32,576 nt of DNA from a bacterium (GTDB lineage: Bacteria > Cyanobacteriota > Vampirovibrionia > Gastranaerophilales > Gastranaerophilaceae), in NCBI GenBank assembly GCA_014803505.1, contig JAAVBM010000112.1:1-32576 (forward strand), given 5' to 3'. Below, piece by piece: positions 1 through 7,294 of this stretch. The notes beneath the pieces are model-generated. The model did no database searches. It saw only the letters and a list, made by a program, of their open reading frames with translations, and was not told the origin of the DNA. The translations under genes were made by a program, and so were the position numbers. Position 1 is the stretch's first letter; every line of letters begins with the position of its first letter.

Positions 1-2
1 CA

Positions 3-118
3 TGGCAACAGGCTGTGGATAACTTTCCTGAAAGGATGCCCTCAATGTGGTTAAGTCCGCAGAGCATGATATCAGGGAAGAGAGGGGTGGTTCCAAAAAT
101 TTCATTCTTCGCCGCTGA
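3..118 (+). pseudogene. possible 3' remnant of a gene entering from the left edge
   Basis: Reading in from the left edge, one frame (from position 3) gives WQQAVDN and stays open to 122. A second frame from 32 gives KDALNVVKSAEHDIREERGG and then SKNFILRR before TGA at 116-118, and looks more like real protein. Joining the two with one base change near 25-31 gives a plausible C-terminus. I cannot name the family. It could equally be chance open frames. Confidence 0.3.
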
Positions 119-134
119 ATGAAGCGAACAAAAC

Positions 135-163
135 TTGACATCCAAGGAGTATTATGCTACTAT
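135..163 (+). promoter_or_regulatory. sigma-A type promoter for a short RNA
   Basis: TTGACA (135-140), a 17-base spacer and TACTAT (158-163), with TGC just before the -10 box. No start codon with a ribosome site follows closely. A strong terminator lies about 50-80 bases beyond the predicted start, so the product is probably a short RNA. Confidence 0.7.
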
Positions 164-169
164 GTGCGA

Positions 170-252
170 GGCATATAGAAGGTCCTTTTTTCAAAGGTCT
201 TTCTCTTTACAAACAAACTGCTTGCTTATCATGGCAAGCAGTTTTGTTTTTT
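170..252 (+). ncRNA. predicted short terminated RNA upstream of rep
   Basis: A promoter at 135-163 and a strong intrinsic terminator at 215-252 define a transcript of about 83 bases with no convincing ORF. It holds a direct repeat of the type GGTCCTTT/GGTCTTTC near 182-201. It may be a plasmid regulatory RNA, or simply a transcript of a vanished gene that now ends early. It is on the same strand as rep, so it is not antisense to the rep leader. Confidence 0.45.
215..252 (+). terminator. intrinsic terminator
   Basis: Perfect 11-bp stem AAACTGCTTGC (215-225) with GCAAGCAGTTT (234-244), loop of 8, followed by TGTTTTTT. Confidence 0.8.
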
Positions 253-342
253 GGTGCTGTATCCGGATAAATGAAAGACACTATATTTGACACTTTGGGC
301 TGGTTTGATAACTACATATTGTGGGAAATGCCAATTTTTGAC

Positions 343-371
343 TTGACTTTTAGGTATAGTCTGTATATAAT
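343..371 (+). promoter_or_regulatory. promoter of the rep leader transcript
   Basis: TTGACT (343-348), 17-base spacer, TATAAT (366-371). A start near 378 would give a leader of about 465 bases before the Rep start at 845. The leader can fold into stem-loops, for example 491-503 with 510-522 (13 positions, G-U tolerated), and is opposed by the minus-strand transcript. Confidence 0.7.
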
Positions 372-395
372 TGTGCTATGTAATTTAGGCAATAA

Positions 396-639
396 GAAAA
401 ACGCTCCGTTGGCACGAAGCGTCCTTCCTAAATCCTTTTTAACTTTCCTTCATTGCCATGAACTACCACATTCGAGCAATGATTTTTGTTGACGGTCTCG
501 GTGTACCACCACCGAAACTGTCATTGAAGGGCTGACATAACGTAGGCTAATACTATATGTTCAACCTGCTTCAATGTTGGGCGCATATTGGATGAATTTG
601 TTTTGGCAAGACAACACCCGTACAATGTGCTTTAATGTA
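396..639 (-). ncRNA. predicted antisense RNA to the rep leader
   Basis: A fully consensus minus-strand promoter (646-674) points leftwards into the rep leader. A minus-strand intrinsic terminator sits at 401-422, followed by five T residues on that strand. This predicts an RNA of about 240 bases wholly complementary to the rep leader. Antisense control of replication is well known in Gram-positive plasmids (for example RNAIII of pIP501/pAMbeta1). The length here is longer than most such RNAs, so processing or an internal end is possible. Confidence 0.6.
401..422 (-). terminator. terminator of the antisense RNA
   Basis: On the minus strand ACGCTTCGT (422-414) pairs with ACGGAGCGT (409-401), loop GCCA, then TTTTTCTT. 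The pair at 406/417 is G-U on the minus strand but a C-A mismatch on the plus strand, so the hairpin favours the minus-strand RNA. Confidence 0.7.
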
Positions 640-645
640 TGCTTT

Positions 646-674
646 ATTATATCGTGCAAATATCAGATTGTCAA
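646..674 (-). promoter_or_regulatory. consensus promoter of the antisense RNA
   Basis: On the minus strand TTGACA (674-669), exactly 17 bases, TATAAT (651-646). Both hexamers are perfect. Confidence 0.8.
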
Positions 675-696
675 CGGATAAGAAGAAAAATTACTC

Positions 697-725
697 TTGA
701 CAACGACAGTACAAATGCACAAAAT
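697..725 (+). promoter_or_regulatory. possible second rep promoter
   Basis: Perfect TTGACA (697-702) with a weak CAAAAT (720-725) at 17 bases. The same TTGACA-17-CAAAAT arrangement recurs at 2671-2699. It would give a rep message that escapes the antisense RNA. Confidence 0.4.
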
Positions 726-844
726 AGGGATACTGGACATACATTGAATAGGTAACATTCTGTTTATTAGACACTTATTACAGCTTGACAGCTTTTGGTA
801 GGTGTCTTTTTTTATTATTTTTCAACCAGGAAAGAGGTAACTTT

Positions 845-2548
845 ATGCTAGGTACTTTTGGCACATCTCAATATAAAGCCGCAGAGGACTTCCGGACACA
901 CAAGGATTATCTTACATATATGTATGGCAATGCCAAAGGATTTATTACTAGGAGTGTTATACCGCAGGATCACAAGGGGATATATTATGAATCGTTTGCA
1001 TTCCCAGACCGGCTTATTAATCGTAACAAGTACTATGGCGTCACCAATGTCTATACATCCATGAATACATTTTTATCAAAACACAAAGACGGAAACATAC
1101 ATAGCGGGCGAAAAGTCGAAAACCTGAAACGTCTTAACGCCCTATACCTTGACATTGACTGCTATAAAACAGAAATGACGCAGGAACAGGTTCTTTATGA
1201 GCTGGAGACAGATTACTTTGGGTATACGCTGCCGGTTCCCACATTCGTTATTAACAGCGGGCGCGGATTATATTTAATTTGGAAAATTGACGAAGACAGG
1301 AACGCCCTGCCACGCTGGAAAACAGTTGAAAAATATCTCTTGGAACAGTGCAAGGAATTTAATGCAGATCCACAGGCGATCGATGCAGCGCGGATCCTGC
1401 GCGTCCCATACAGCATCAATGGCAAAAATGGTGAAACCGTCAGCATCATACGCTTTAATGATGTAAGCTACACGCTGCATGAGATAATAAGTGAATATGG
1501 CTTAAAACCTCAAAAGTATAAGAAAGGAAAGACCGAAAATAAAGATACATACCCTTATGGCAAGGCGACAGCCAGGCAGCGGCGCGTTGCGCAGTGGCAG
1601 GCTGCAGAGTTCGGTTTGGATTTGCCTGATTTTAATGATTATAAGGCGACTTTTGACTTCATAGGTAAAAACAGCGGCAGGAGACATGAAGAAGTGGACG
1701 AGGATGGGAAGGTTATTATTTTCGCCAAGGCAAAAACCATAACCTCAATGCTTGATGGGCGGATAAATGACCTTTTCAAGCTTTTTGCTATGCGCAAAGG
1801 TGAAGACTGCAGCCGCGAATATGCACTTTTCCTTTGCCGCTTATGGACTGCAGAGCGGACAAATGATTTTGCCTATGCTCTAGAACAGACACAGGCTCTC
1901 AATAGATCTTTTGACGTACCTTTTGATGAAAAGTATGTTGCGTTAAGAACAAAAAGTGCTGAGACGAAGCTTAAGACTGGGAAAACTTACCAATACAGCT
2001 TATCTAAATTAATTGAAGTCTTGAATATAACGAAGGAGGAGCAGGAAAAGCTGGACTATCTCTGCGAACATCCGGAAGATCATGTTGCCAGGAAGAAGGT
2101 TGCTAACCGAAGGGCATATTTGTCACGCCTTAAGAAAAGTGGTAAAAAGACAAAGAGCGATTCTGTCAGAGAACGCAGAGAGGCTGTTGCATCACTTATT
2201 GCGGATGGAAAATCAAAAAAAGAAATATGTAGCATATTACAGATAAGCGAAAGGACATATGACAGAGACAAGGCAGCTGTTACCGCCAGCAGCATGTTAA
2301 ACAGCGCAAAAGAGGTTGTTAAGGAAGTTCTGGAAGAAAGTGCAGAAAGGATAAGAGGTACGGCCGAAACCGTTAAACGGAGTCTTAATACAGCTGCAGC
2401 GTCAAAAAAAAGCACCGCAGATCTTCTTTCGCCATTTTTTAAGCACAACAATTATGAGAGGACAACCGAAGGTTGTCCCGCTTGCGCGGCCCTAGGAGGA
2501 CAGGGTACGGGAGAGGGGCTTTTGCACCCTTCCGGTGTTGGCGGGTAA
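845..2548 (+). CDS. rep: plasmid replication protein, AEP-primase-like
   Basis: Probable replication initiator, 567 aa. I start it at ATG 845, after GAAAGAGGTAAC; an in-frame ATG at 785 has no ribosome site. The N-terminal half resembles archaeo-eukaryotic primase type Rep proteins: LYLDIDCYK (about 101-108, Asp103 and Asp105 fit the DxD metal motif), SGRGLYLIW (138-146) and DAARILRVPYS (180-190). The usual His of the second motif appears to be Tyr143, so polymerising activity is uncertain. A basic region and a helix-turn-helix (KSKKEICSILQISERTYDRD) follow near 445-480. The last 30 or so codons run through GC-rich DNA with a perfect hairpin at 2460-2478 and may be a non-conserved tail. The gene is preceded by a leader under apparent antisense control and followed by parAB, which is a plasmid backbone order. 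Confidence 0.75.
   Translation: MLGTFGTSQYKAAEDFRTHKDYLTYMYGNAKGFITRSVIPQDHKGIYYESFAFPDRLINRNKYYGVTNVYTSMNTFLSKHKDGNIHSGRKVENLKRLNALYLDIDCYKTEMTQEQVLYELETDYFGYTLPVPTFVINSGRGLYLIWKIDEDRNALPRWKTVEKYLLEQCKEFNADPQAIDAARILRVPYSINGKNGETVSIIRFNDVSYTLHEIISEYGLKPQKYKKGKTENKDTYPYGKATARQRRVAQWQAAEFGLDLPDFNDYKATFDFIGKNSGRRHEEVDEDGKVIIFAKAKTITSMLDGRINDLFKLFAMRKGEDCSREYALFLCRLWTAERTNDFAYALEQTQALNRSFDVPFDEKYVALRTKSAETKLKTGKTYQYSLSKLIEVLNITKEEQEKLDYLCEHPEDHVARKKVANRRAYLSRLKKSGKKTKSDSVRERREAVASLIADGKSKKEICSILQISERTYDRDKAAVTASSMLNSAKEVVKEVLEESAERIRGTAETVKRSLNTAAASKKSTADLLSPFFKHNNYERTTEGCPACAALGGQGTGEGLLHPSGVGG
2460..2478. repeat. perfect inverted repeat in the 3' end of rep
   Basis: GGACAACC (2460-2467) and GGTTGTCC (2471-2478) around GAA. 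It begins a GC-rich stretch to about 2530 that is unlike the rest of rep. It could be an origin or RNA structure; there is no T run, so it is not a simple terminator. Confidence 0.5.
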
Positions 2549-2569
2549 TTGTTGGTTGCCCTGCTTTGG

Positions 2570-2606
2570 CCGGTTATGGGGTTACCTGTCCCTTCTCCGG
2601 TTTTTT
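2570..2606 (+). terminator. likely terminator after rep
   Basis: CCGG (2570-2573) pairs with CCGG (2597-2600), with an inner GGG/CCC helix across a symmetric internal loop, followed by six T residues. Confidence 0.5.
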
Positions 2607-2622
2607 GCAGAAGTTGCCTATA

Positions 2623-2637
2623 TTATCACCGTGATTA
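2623..2637. promoter_or_regulatory. dispersed palindrome, site 1 (upstream of parA)
   Basis: TTATCACCGTGATTA. The 11-base core ATCAC-C-GTGAT (2625-2635, centre 2630) is perfect. It lies about 35 bases upstream of the first parA promoter, a position suited to partition-site or autoregulatory binding. Confidence 0.7.
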
Positions 2638-2670
2638 TGATTTTTTTATTGAGCAAATGAGGTGTTATGC

Positions 2671-2699
2671 TTGACAATGTATTTACTGTATTGCAAAAT
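2671..2699 (+). promoter_or_regulatory. upstream parA promoter (P1)
   Basis: TTGACA (2671-2676), 17 bases beginning ATGTAT, weak -10 CAAAAT (2694-2699). The spacer resembles that of P2 at 2739. Confidence 0.45.
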
Positions 2700-2738
2700 A
2701 ATATGCAGAGTCTGTATGCTGAAATATAATAGGATAGC

Positions 2739-2767
2739 TTGACAATGTATATACATCCTGCTATAAT
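2739..2767 (+). promoter_or_regulatory. parA promoter (P2) with palindromic spacer
   Basis: Perfect TTGACA (2739-2744), 17 bases, TATAAT (2762-2767). The spacer begins with the perfect palindrome ATGTATATACAT (2745-2756), a likely operator, and ends in TGC. The promoters at 8780 and 12916 have related spacers. Confidence 0.85.
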
Positions 2768-2810
2768 ATACTTGTAAAGAGAAAGCACGAAGAAAGTGAG
2801 GTACTTTTGT

Positions 2811-3602
2811 ATGGCCAAAAAAATTGCGTTCATTAATGGAAAGGGTGGCTGTGGCAAGACCACATCCATTTTCCATGTTTCTGGTGTTTTGGCAAGGATG
2901 GGAGAGAAGGTTCTTGTGATTGATTTTGACAAGCAGAGAAATACCACGGATACCTTGTTGATGAATGCTGAAAAACCGGAAAAGACAGTCTTTGAGTTTA
3001 TGCTGGGAAAAGCTACGGCACAGGAAGCTACTGCGGAAGCACTTTTCCAAAGCAGAGGAAATGCCAATCCGAAATATTATGGTGTTGATTGTATGGCTGC
3101 CAGTGTAAATTTGGAAGATGAATCGGCTCTTAAGAAGATTGATAAAGACCGATTTGAAAAGGAAATCGGGGCTTTTATCACGGAAAAAGGGTATGATTGG
3201 GTGCTTGTGGATATGCCGCCTTCAAATAAGGAATTGAACAACATTTGTTTTTCCTGCATTGTGGATTTTGTGATTGTTCCTTTTTCTTCTGACATTTATA
3301 GTGTCAGTGGTTATGGTGACATTATGAACACGGTGGATGAAGCGAGAGACATTAACCCGAGTCTTAACATTTTGGGTGTGTATTTGTCGCGGTATATGAA
3401 AAATTGTGCGGTTGACAAGTATATTAAGGAGCAGCTTGAGGATTTTGATACTTTCATTCCTGTACAAATTCCTTTAGCTGCGGATGTAAGGGAAGCGGTG
3501 ATGTTTGGCCGGCCTATAAGTTTTTATAAGGCAGCATCTGAAAGTCGGTCAGCTTATGAGCAGCTTACTAATGAGATTATAGAGCGTGTAGAAGCTAACT
3601 GA
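2811..3602 (+). CDS. parA: ParA-type partition ATPase
   Basis: Partition ATPase of 263 aa that would segregate plasmid copies with ParB. I start it at ATG 2811, because AAAGTGAGG (2793-2801) serves as its ribosome site; an upstream in-frame GTG at 2796 lies inside that site. It has a deviant Walker A motif (NGKGGCGKTT, residues 9-18), a second motif VLVIDFDKQRNTT near 40-52, and a Walker B-like DWVLVDMPPS. There is no N-terminal DNA-binding extension, so it is the short ParA type and autoregulation probably depends on ParB or another protein. A consensus promoter with a palindromic spacer lies just upstream, and parB follows after 23 bases. Confidence 0.93.
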   Translation: MAKKIAFINGKGGCGKTTSIFHVSGVLARMGEKVLVIDFDKQRNTTDTLLMNAEKPEKTVFEFMLGKATAQEATAEALFQSRGNANPKYYGVDCMAASVNLEDESALKKIDKDRFEKEIGAFITEKGYDWVLVDMPPSNKELNNICFSCIVDFVIVPFSSDIYSVSGYGDIMNTVDEARDINPSLNILGVYLSRYMKNCAVDKYIKEQLEDFDTFIPVQIPLAADVREAVMFGRPISFYKAASESRSAYEQLTNEIIERVEAN

Positions 3603-3625
3603 TAGGGAAGGGAAAGGATAATAAC

Positions 3626-4807
3626 ATGGCAAAAAATTTTAATAAAGCAGGAAGTGCAGAAACGATTAAGAAAGTTGCGAAAGCAAGTGCAGAAAAAGCA
3701 CAGGTAATTGTTATAAAGATGATAAATAATAATAACCTGCATGATTGCCCCAGCAACTTTGAGGACATAAAAGATACAGCAGACCTTGAAAACAGTATCA
3801 AGGAACTTGGGTTCACGGATCCGATCGAGGTGACCGCATTTGGGCAGGATGAGGGAGAGTTCATGATTGTAAGCGGACACCGCCGCAGAAGTGCCGGCGT
3901 CAAGTGTGGCATGGAAGTATTTCCCTGTATCGTTAAGACATTTGATAACCAAAGTGAAGTTGAAAATTATGTTTTGCTGGCAAACAGTCAGAGGGATAGC
4001 GCAAAGGACCCGCTGCTGTTCTGCAAAAGGTATAAGATGCATGAGGAATACTTAAAAACGGTAGGGTTCAAGGGCAAAATACGGGATGAGGTTGCAAAGC
4101 GTTTAGGTATAAGTACCCCGCAAGCTGACAGATACAATACCATGAATAAGGTGATTCTGCCGGTTTGGGATATGGTGAGAGATGATATTGTAGGAATGTC
4201 AAGTGTGTTACCTATGGCAAGCCACAGCGAAGCGGAGCAGGCTGATATATACAATATAATGCAGGAAGCGCTGGGAAAAGGGATAACGCTAACCCGCGAT
4301 ACGGTAAAGCAGATTGTTGAGGGGTTTCGTGGGGGTAAGAAATCATGGGCTGAAATTGCAGGTTTGCCAAGGGATAGCGGCTTGCCGCTTAATGGGCAGA
4401 TAAATACAGAGCCAGGAGAAACCAAAGATCCAAAGGAACATGACCGTAATGGAGAAGTAAGAAGGGAATTCGATCCTATTGCTGCAGAAGCAGACAAGGC
4501 AGATGCAGATCGTGAGGCATGGGAGAGGCAAGATGATGAGCCACAAAGAAAGCAGCCTTTGACAGAAGATGAAAAATGCGATAAAAGAGGAAAAGATATT
4601 ATAAAGCATCTTGAAAAGCTGAACAATTATCTTTCTGACATTTATACGTTTTCAAGCCAGGAAGATGCAGAGGAAACCTTAAAAAACATGGCAAGTACTT
4701 TTTCAGTGGTGGTTGATGAAATGTACACAATATCCAGGGAGTATGGTCTGGATAAGATATTTGATGTTTCACTGGCTGATATGAAAAAAAAGGTTGGCGA
4801 GTATTGA
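3626..4807 (+). CDS. parB: ParB/KorB-like DNA-binding partition protein
   Basis: Centromere-binding protein of 393 aa that pairs with ParA. The N-terminal domain has the ParB/sulfiredoxin signature GHRRRSA (residues 84-90), which in this family binds CTP, followed by ANSQRDSA, a form of the second ParB box. A helix-turn-helix follows (VAKRLGISTPQADRYN, about 156-171). The C-terminal third is acidic and charged. AAAGGA precedes the ATG. The protein is a natural candidate to bind the palindrome ATCAC-S-GTGAT that recurs through the window, as RK2 KorB (also ParB family) binds its 12 dispersed operators. That link is inference; the omega-like RHH protein at 5856 is an alternative. Confidence 0.9.
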   Translation: MAKNFNKAGSAETIKKVAKASAEKAQVIVIKMINNNNLHDCPSNFEDIKDTADLENSIKELGFTDPIEVTAFGQDEGEFMIVSGHRRRSAGVKCGMEVFPCIVKTFDNQSEVENYVLLANSQRDSAKDPLLFCKRYKMHEEYLKTVGFKGKIRDEVAKRLGISTPQADRYNTMNKVILPVWDMVRDDIVGMSSVLPMASHSEAEQADIYNIMQEALGKGITLTRDTVKQIVEGFRGGKKSWAEIAGLPRDSGLPLNGQINTEPGETKDPKEHDRNGEVRREFDPIAAEADKADADREAWERQDDEPQRKQPLTEDEKCDKRGKDIIKHLEKLNNYLSDIYTFSSQEDAEETLKNMASTFSVVVDEMYTISREYGLDKIFDVSLADMKKKVGEY

Positions 4808-4910
4808 CACACAGGGCGGGAAAACCTGCCCTACATCCTTAATAAAGAGTTAGTTAATTGATGATGTATATACAAAACACTAAATTAAACGGGCGCGGAA
4901 GGAAAATCCG

Positions 4911-4925
4911 TTATCACGGTGAGGA
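4911..4925. promoter_or_regulatory. dispersed palindrome, site 2 (overlaps the lipoprotein ribosome site)
   Basis: TTATCACGGTGAGGA. The core ATCAC-G-GTGAG (4913-4923) has one mismatch. The right half GGTGAGG doubles as Shine-Dalgarno sequence for ATG 4933, so binding here or on RNA could affect translation. Confidence 0.6.
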
Positions 4926-4932
4926 TGAGAGC

Positions 4933-5808
4933 ATGGTAAAAAAATTATTTTATATCGTTTTGGTGCTGTCAACGATTGTTTTTAGTGCATCCGGATGTGG
5001 GCGTGTGGGAACAGAAGAATCTGAATCTGCTTCTGCTTTACCGAGTGACGCAATTATGGCAATAGAAGGGAATGAAATTTATCTTTATGATGCAACCTTA
5101 TCTTTGCCGACAGGCGTGAGTTATGGAAAAAGGGAAACAGAGGATGGGATATCATATTATGTATGGAAATCAGGAGCAGAATATGTTTTGCCATCCAGCA
5201 TTGATGTTTTGTTTTATATTTATGAAGGCAATGATAAAAAATCGCCTGATCCGGAACTGGAAGACGGTGAGGTCAGGAGCAGTTTTGGATCTTACATACA
5301 AAACGGGTTTGGTTCGGAAGTGGAAGAACCAAGGATTATGATGGATGCAGGAATAACGAGCAATAATGATTGGTATACACTTTGTTTTACCGGATATGGC
5401 GGGGCTACACAAGAAATTACGACGTATGGTGTATATTGTTATCCGAAATCTTATTATGGTGTCTATCTGTTGCAAAAAGGAGTTTCCGAAGATCATACCA
5501 GGAATTATTATGGCTTTGTTTTTTCAAATGATGGGCAAGGGGATATTTTTACGGAAGAAGAATATGATCTCCTGTTTGGCCAGATTAAGAGCGGATTTGA
5601 GATAAATGAATTCTTCTCCTTGCCGCAGTTAAATTATGATGCAGCACAAGATTTTTCAGATGGTTACAATTATAAGCAGCTACAGGAACTATTTAAGGAT
5701 ACATGGAATTACTATATCATCACCGGCAATAGAGCAGTAACAACATTGAAAGAAACAGGAGAGGATGATATAACAAAAGAAAATAACGTGATGGATCCGG
5801 AATCTTGA
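4933..5808 (+). CDS. predicted lipoprotein of unknown function
   Basis: Secreted lipoprotein of 291 aa. I start it at ATG 4933, not at the upstream in-frame ATGs (4861 and 4864), because a lipoprotein signal begins there: MVKKLF, a hydrophobic stretch, then SASGC with the lipid-modified Cys at about residue 23. A Ser/Glu-rich linker follows. The mature part is acidic, rich in Tyr and Gly, and has no motif I recognise. It directly follows parAB with no clear promoter, and its ribosome site overlaps a copy of the dispersed palindrome, so it is probably under backbone control. An entry-exclusion or surface role is possible for a plasmid lipoprotein, but nothing in the sequence shows it. Confidence 0.75.
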   Translation: MVKKLFYIVLVLSTIVFSASGCGRVGTEESESASALPSDAIMAIEGNEIYLYDATLSLPTGVSYGKRETEDGISYYVWKSGAEYVLPSSIDVLFYIYEGNDKKSPDPELEDGEVRSSFGSYIQNGFGSEVEEPRIMMDAGITSNNDWYTLCFTGYGGATQEITTYGVYCYPKSYYGVYLLQKGVSEDHTRNYYGFVFSNDGQGDIFTEEEYDLLFGQIKSGFEINEFFSLPQLNYDAAQDFSDGYNYKQLQELFKDTWNYYIITGNRAVTTLKETGEDDITKENNVMDPES

Positions 5809-5855
5809 TGCGGAAATATTTCTACATTAATTTTAGAAAGGTGAGTAAAAGAATT

Positions 5856-6188
5856 ATGACGGATTATTTATCTTTAAGGCTGAATAAGAAATTAAAAGAA
5901 GATTTTTATGCTTTTTGCAAGAAGAAAGGGATTCCGGTAGGAACGTTGATTAAGCTGCTTGCAAAGGAAGTGATCCAAAATGGGAAAGCTCCGTTTTCTG
6001 TAATGGGAGACAGAAACTATCCTGATGAAAATCTGACTGTAATTTCTATCCGAATGGATCCACAGACAAAAGAAAAATTTTCTGCAGCTTGTGAAGAATT
6101 TGGTTTGCCTATGAGCATTGTTATACGGGCCTTTATGGATTATTGTATTACAAATAATAGCATACCCTTTGAAATTGGGGGAAGATAA
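5856..6188 (+). CDS. tandem ribbon-helix-helix protein, omega-like position
   Basis: 110-aa DNA-binding protein with two ribbon-helix-helix units in one chain: YLSLRLNKKLKEDFYAFCKK near residues 4-23 and TVISIRMDPQTKEKFSAACE near 57-76. Each is followed by a helix ending in L/V-x-x-(L/F)-(A/M). I start it at ATG 5856 after AGAAAGGTGAG; the longer frame from 5805 lacks a ribosome site. It is followed after 22 bases by the small protein and zeta toxin, the gene order of omega-epsilon-zeta in pSM19035. Omega binds (A/T)ATCAC(A/T) heptads, and ATCAC is exactly the half-site of the palindrome dispersed here. It may therefore regulate the operon, the backbone, or both (inference). RelB/DinJ-type antitoxin is another reading. 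Confidence 0.75.
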   Translation: MTDYLSLRLNKKLKEDFYAFCKKKGIPVGTLIKLLAKEVIQNGKAPFSVMGDRNYPDENLTVISIRMDPQTKEKFSAACEEFGLPMSIVIRAFMDYCITNNSIPFEIGGR

Positions 6189-6210
6189 CATTAAAATGGA
6201 GGTTAATTAT

Positions 6211-6426
6211 ATGAAACAAATTACCAAATCAGAAAAACTTCATAGTGTGTATGTTTATTGTAAGGAAAATTTTAAGCCAAGTGATACGTTGTTTGAGGAT
6301 GAAGCGAGTATTAAGGATGAAAATGAATTAAGGTTTTTTAGGGTTATTCACGAATTTTTCCTTCAAGAAAGACAAAGAGAGTATCTTAATAACAGGAGAC
6401 AAAATGGACAAAAAGAAGATATATAA
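6211..6426 (+). CDS. small protein, putative antitoxin of the zeta pair
   Basis: 71 aa, acidic and helical in appearance, with ATG 6211 preceded by AATGGAGG. The 3' end overlaps the zeta toxin start by 23 bases, indicating translational coupling. Its place, size and charge fit an epsilon-type antitoxin. I do not see clear sequence similarity to epsilon of pSM19035, so the assignment rests on position. It probably binds the neighbouring toxin and blocks its substrate pocket. Confidence 0.6.
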   Translation: MKQITKSEKLHSVYVYCKENFKPSDTLFEDEASIKDENELRFFRVIHEFFLQERQREYLNNRRQNGQKEDI

Positions 6427-7150
6427 AATTTATGCAGGTGTAAACGGTGCGGGAAAATCGACACTTTACCATTTGTATGACACAGATAAATCTGAAAAAC
6501 GTATAAATTCTGATGAAATACTAAAGAAAAATGGTGGTGATTGGAGAAATATCAGCGATCAAGGAAAAGCAATGAAAGAAGCTGTATTACAGATAAAAAA
6601 ATGTTTCCAAGAAGGTGTTTCGTTTAATCAGGAAAGCACATTGACTGGAAAAACTATTATTGGAAATATACGCAAGGCAAAAGAACTGGGGTATTCTGTT
6701 CAACTGCATTATGTAGGGCTAGATAGTCCGGAGTTAGCTATACAACGTGTGAAAAATAGGGTAAATGAAGGAGGGCACGGAATTGATGAAGCTACAATAA
6801 GAAGCAGATATAATGCGTCCTTGGGAAATTTGAAAGAAGCTGTCTTAATATGTGATAGTGCTATAGTCTATGATAATTCAAAAGAATTTAAAGATGTGGG
6901 GCGAACTGAAAACGGTGTATGGGTAGAATTTGATAAACAGTGTGCATGGTTAAATAAAGCATTTCCGAATGTTGGCTTGGATAAGGATAGGACAAGGGAA
7001 GATAATCTTGGAAATAAAAAAGAAAAATCTTCTCGGATGAGTATGCAAAGCTATATGATGCAGATTACAAAAAGAAAAGAAACCGATAAAGAAAAACATC
7101 CTGATCTATACCACAAAAGCAAAGGGCGGGAGAATAGAGACAGATGTTAG
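6404..7150 (+). CDS. zeta-type toxin (P-loop kinase)
   Basis: 248-aa zeta-family protein. Characterised members phosphorylate UDP-N-acetylglucosamine and block cell-wall synthesis. Walker A is GVNGAGKST (about 12-20), and RINSDEI and NQESTLTGKT follow as in zeta toxins. The ATG at 6404 has AGGAG 6 bases upstream and lies inside the antitoxin gene. After the kinase fold, about 60 residues are highly charged and carry SMQSYMMQITKRKE, 36 residues from the end (from base 7040), finishing ENRDRC. The Fic and VapD toxins and the 562-aa protein at 17672 have a matching tail. That part is not needed for a zeta fold and may be a secretion signal. Confidence 0.85.
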   Translation: MDKKKIYKIYAGVNGAGKSTLYHLYDTDKSEKRINSDEILKKNGGDWRNISDQGKAMKEAVLQIKKCFQEGVSFNQESTLTGKTIIGNIRKAKELGYSVQLHYVGLDSPELAIQRVKNRVNEGGHGIDEATIRSRYNASLGNLKEAVLICDSAIVYDNSKEFKDVGRTENGVWVEFDKQCAWLNKAFPNVGLDKDRTREDNLGNKKEKSSRMSMQSYMMQITKRKETDKEKHPDLYHKSKGRENRDRC

Positions 7151-7206
7151 GCTGCCATATGTAAGGTAATAAAAAGTATACTTTTCCGTACTACCATTAC
7201 TTTGCC

Positions 7207-7235
7207 TTGCAGGAAAGTTGTAAAATGTATATAAT
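7207..7235 (+). promoter_or_regulatory. promoter of the resolvase gene
   Basis: TTGCAG (7207-7212), 17 bases, TATAAT (7230-7235). It lies inside the candidate res site, so bound resolvase would repress its own gene. Confidence 0.65.
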
Positions 7236-7278
7236 CAAGTTATTACAACTTGCAAAATAGAATATATATATTTTGCAA
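7215..7278. other. candidate res recombination site
   Basis: Two nested inverted repeats lie just before the resolvase gene: AAGTTGTAA (7215-7223) with TTACAACTT (7243-7251), and TTGCAAAAT (7250-7258) with ATTTTGCAA (7270-7278). Resolvases of this family act at dimer-binding sites next to their own gene, so this is the expected position. The crossover base cannot be told from sequence alone. Confidence 0.55.
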
Positions 7279-7294
7279 CTAGGAGAGTGTCAGT

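Noticed and set aside
271-492. 73-aa ORF upstream of rep
   Set aside because: It starts upstream of the leader promoter, has no ribosome site, and covers the promoter and the antisense terminator. It looks like chance.
458-535. 25-codon ORF inside the rep leader as a possible leader peptide
   Set aside because: It lies across a stem-loop in a tempting place, but no ribosome site precedes the ATG.
2460-2478. Terminator inside the end of rep
   Set aside because: The hairpin is perfect but lacks a T run and lies before the stop codon.
3988-4626. 212-aa minus-strand ORF opposite parB
   Set aside because: It is the complement of a clear ParB gene, Ser- and Leu-rich as such shadows are, and has no ribosome site. 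The other minus-strand ORFs were rejected on the same grounds.
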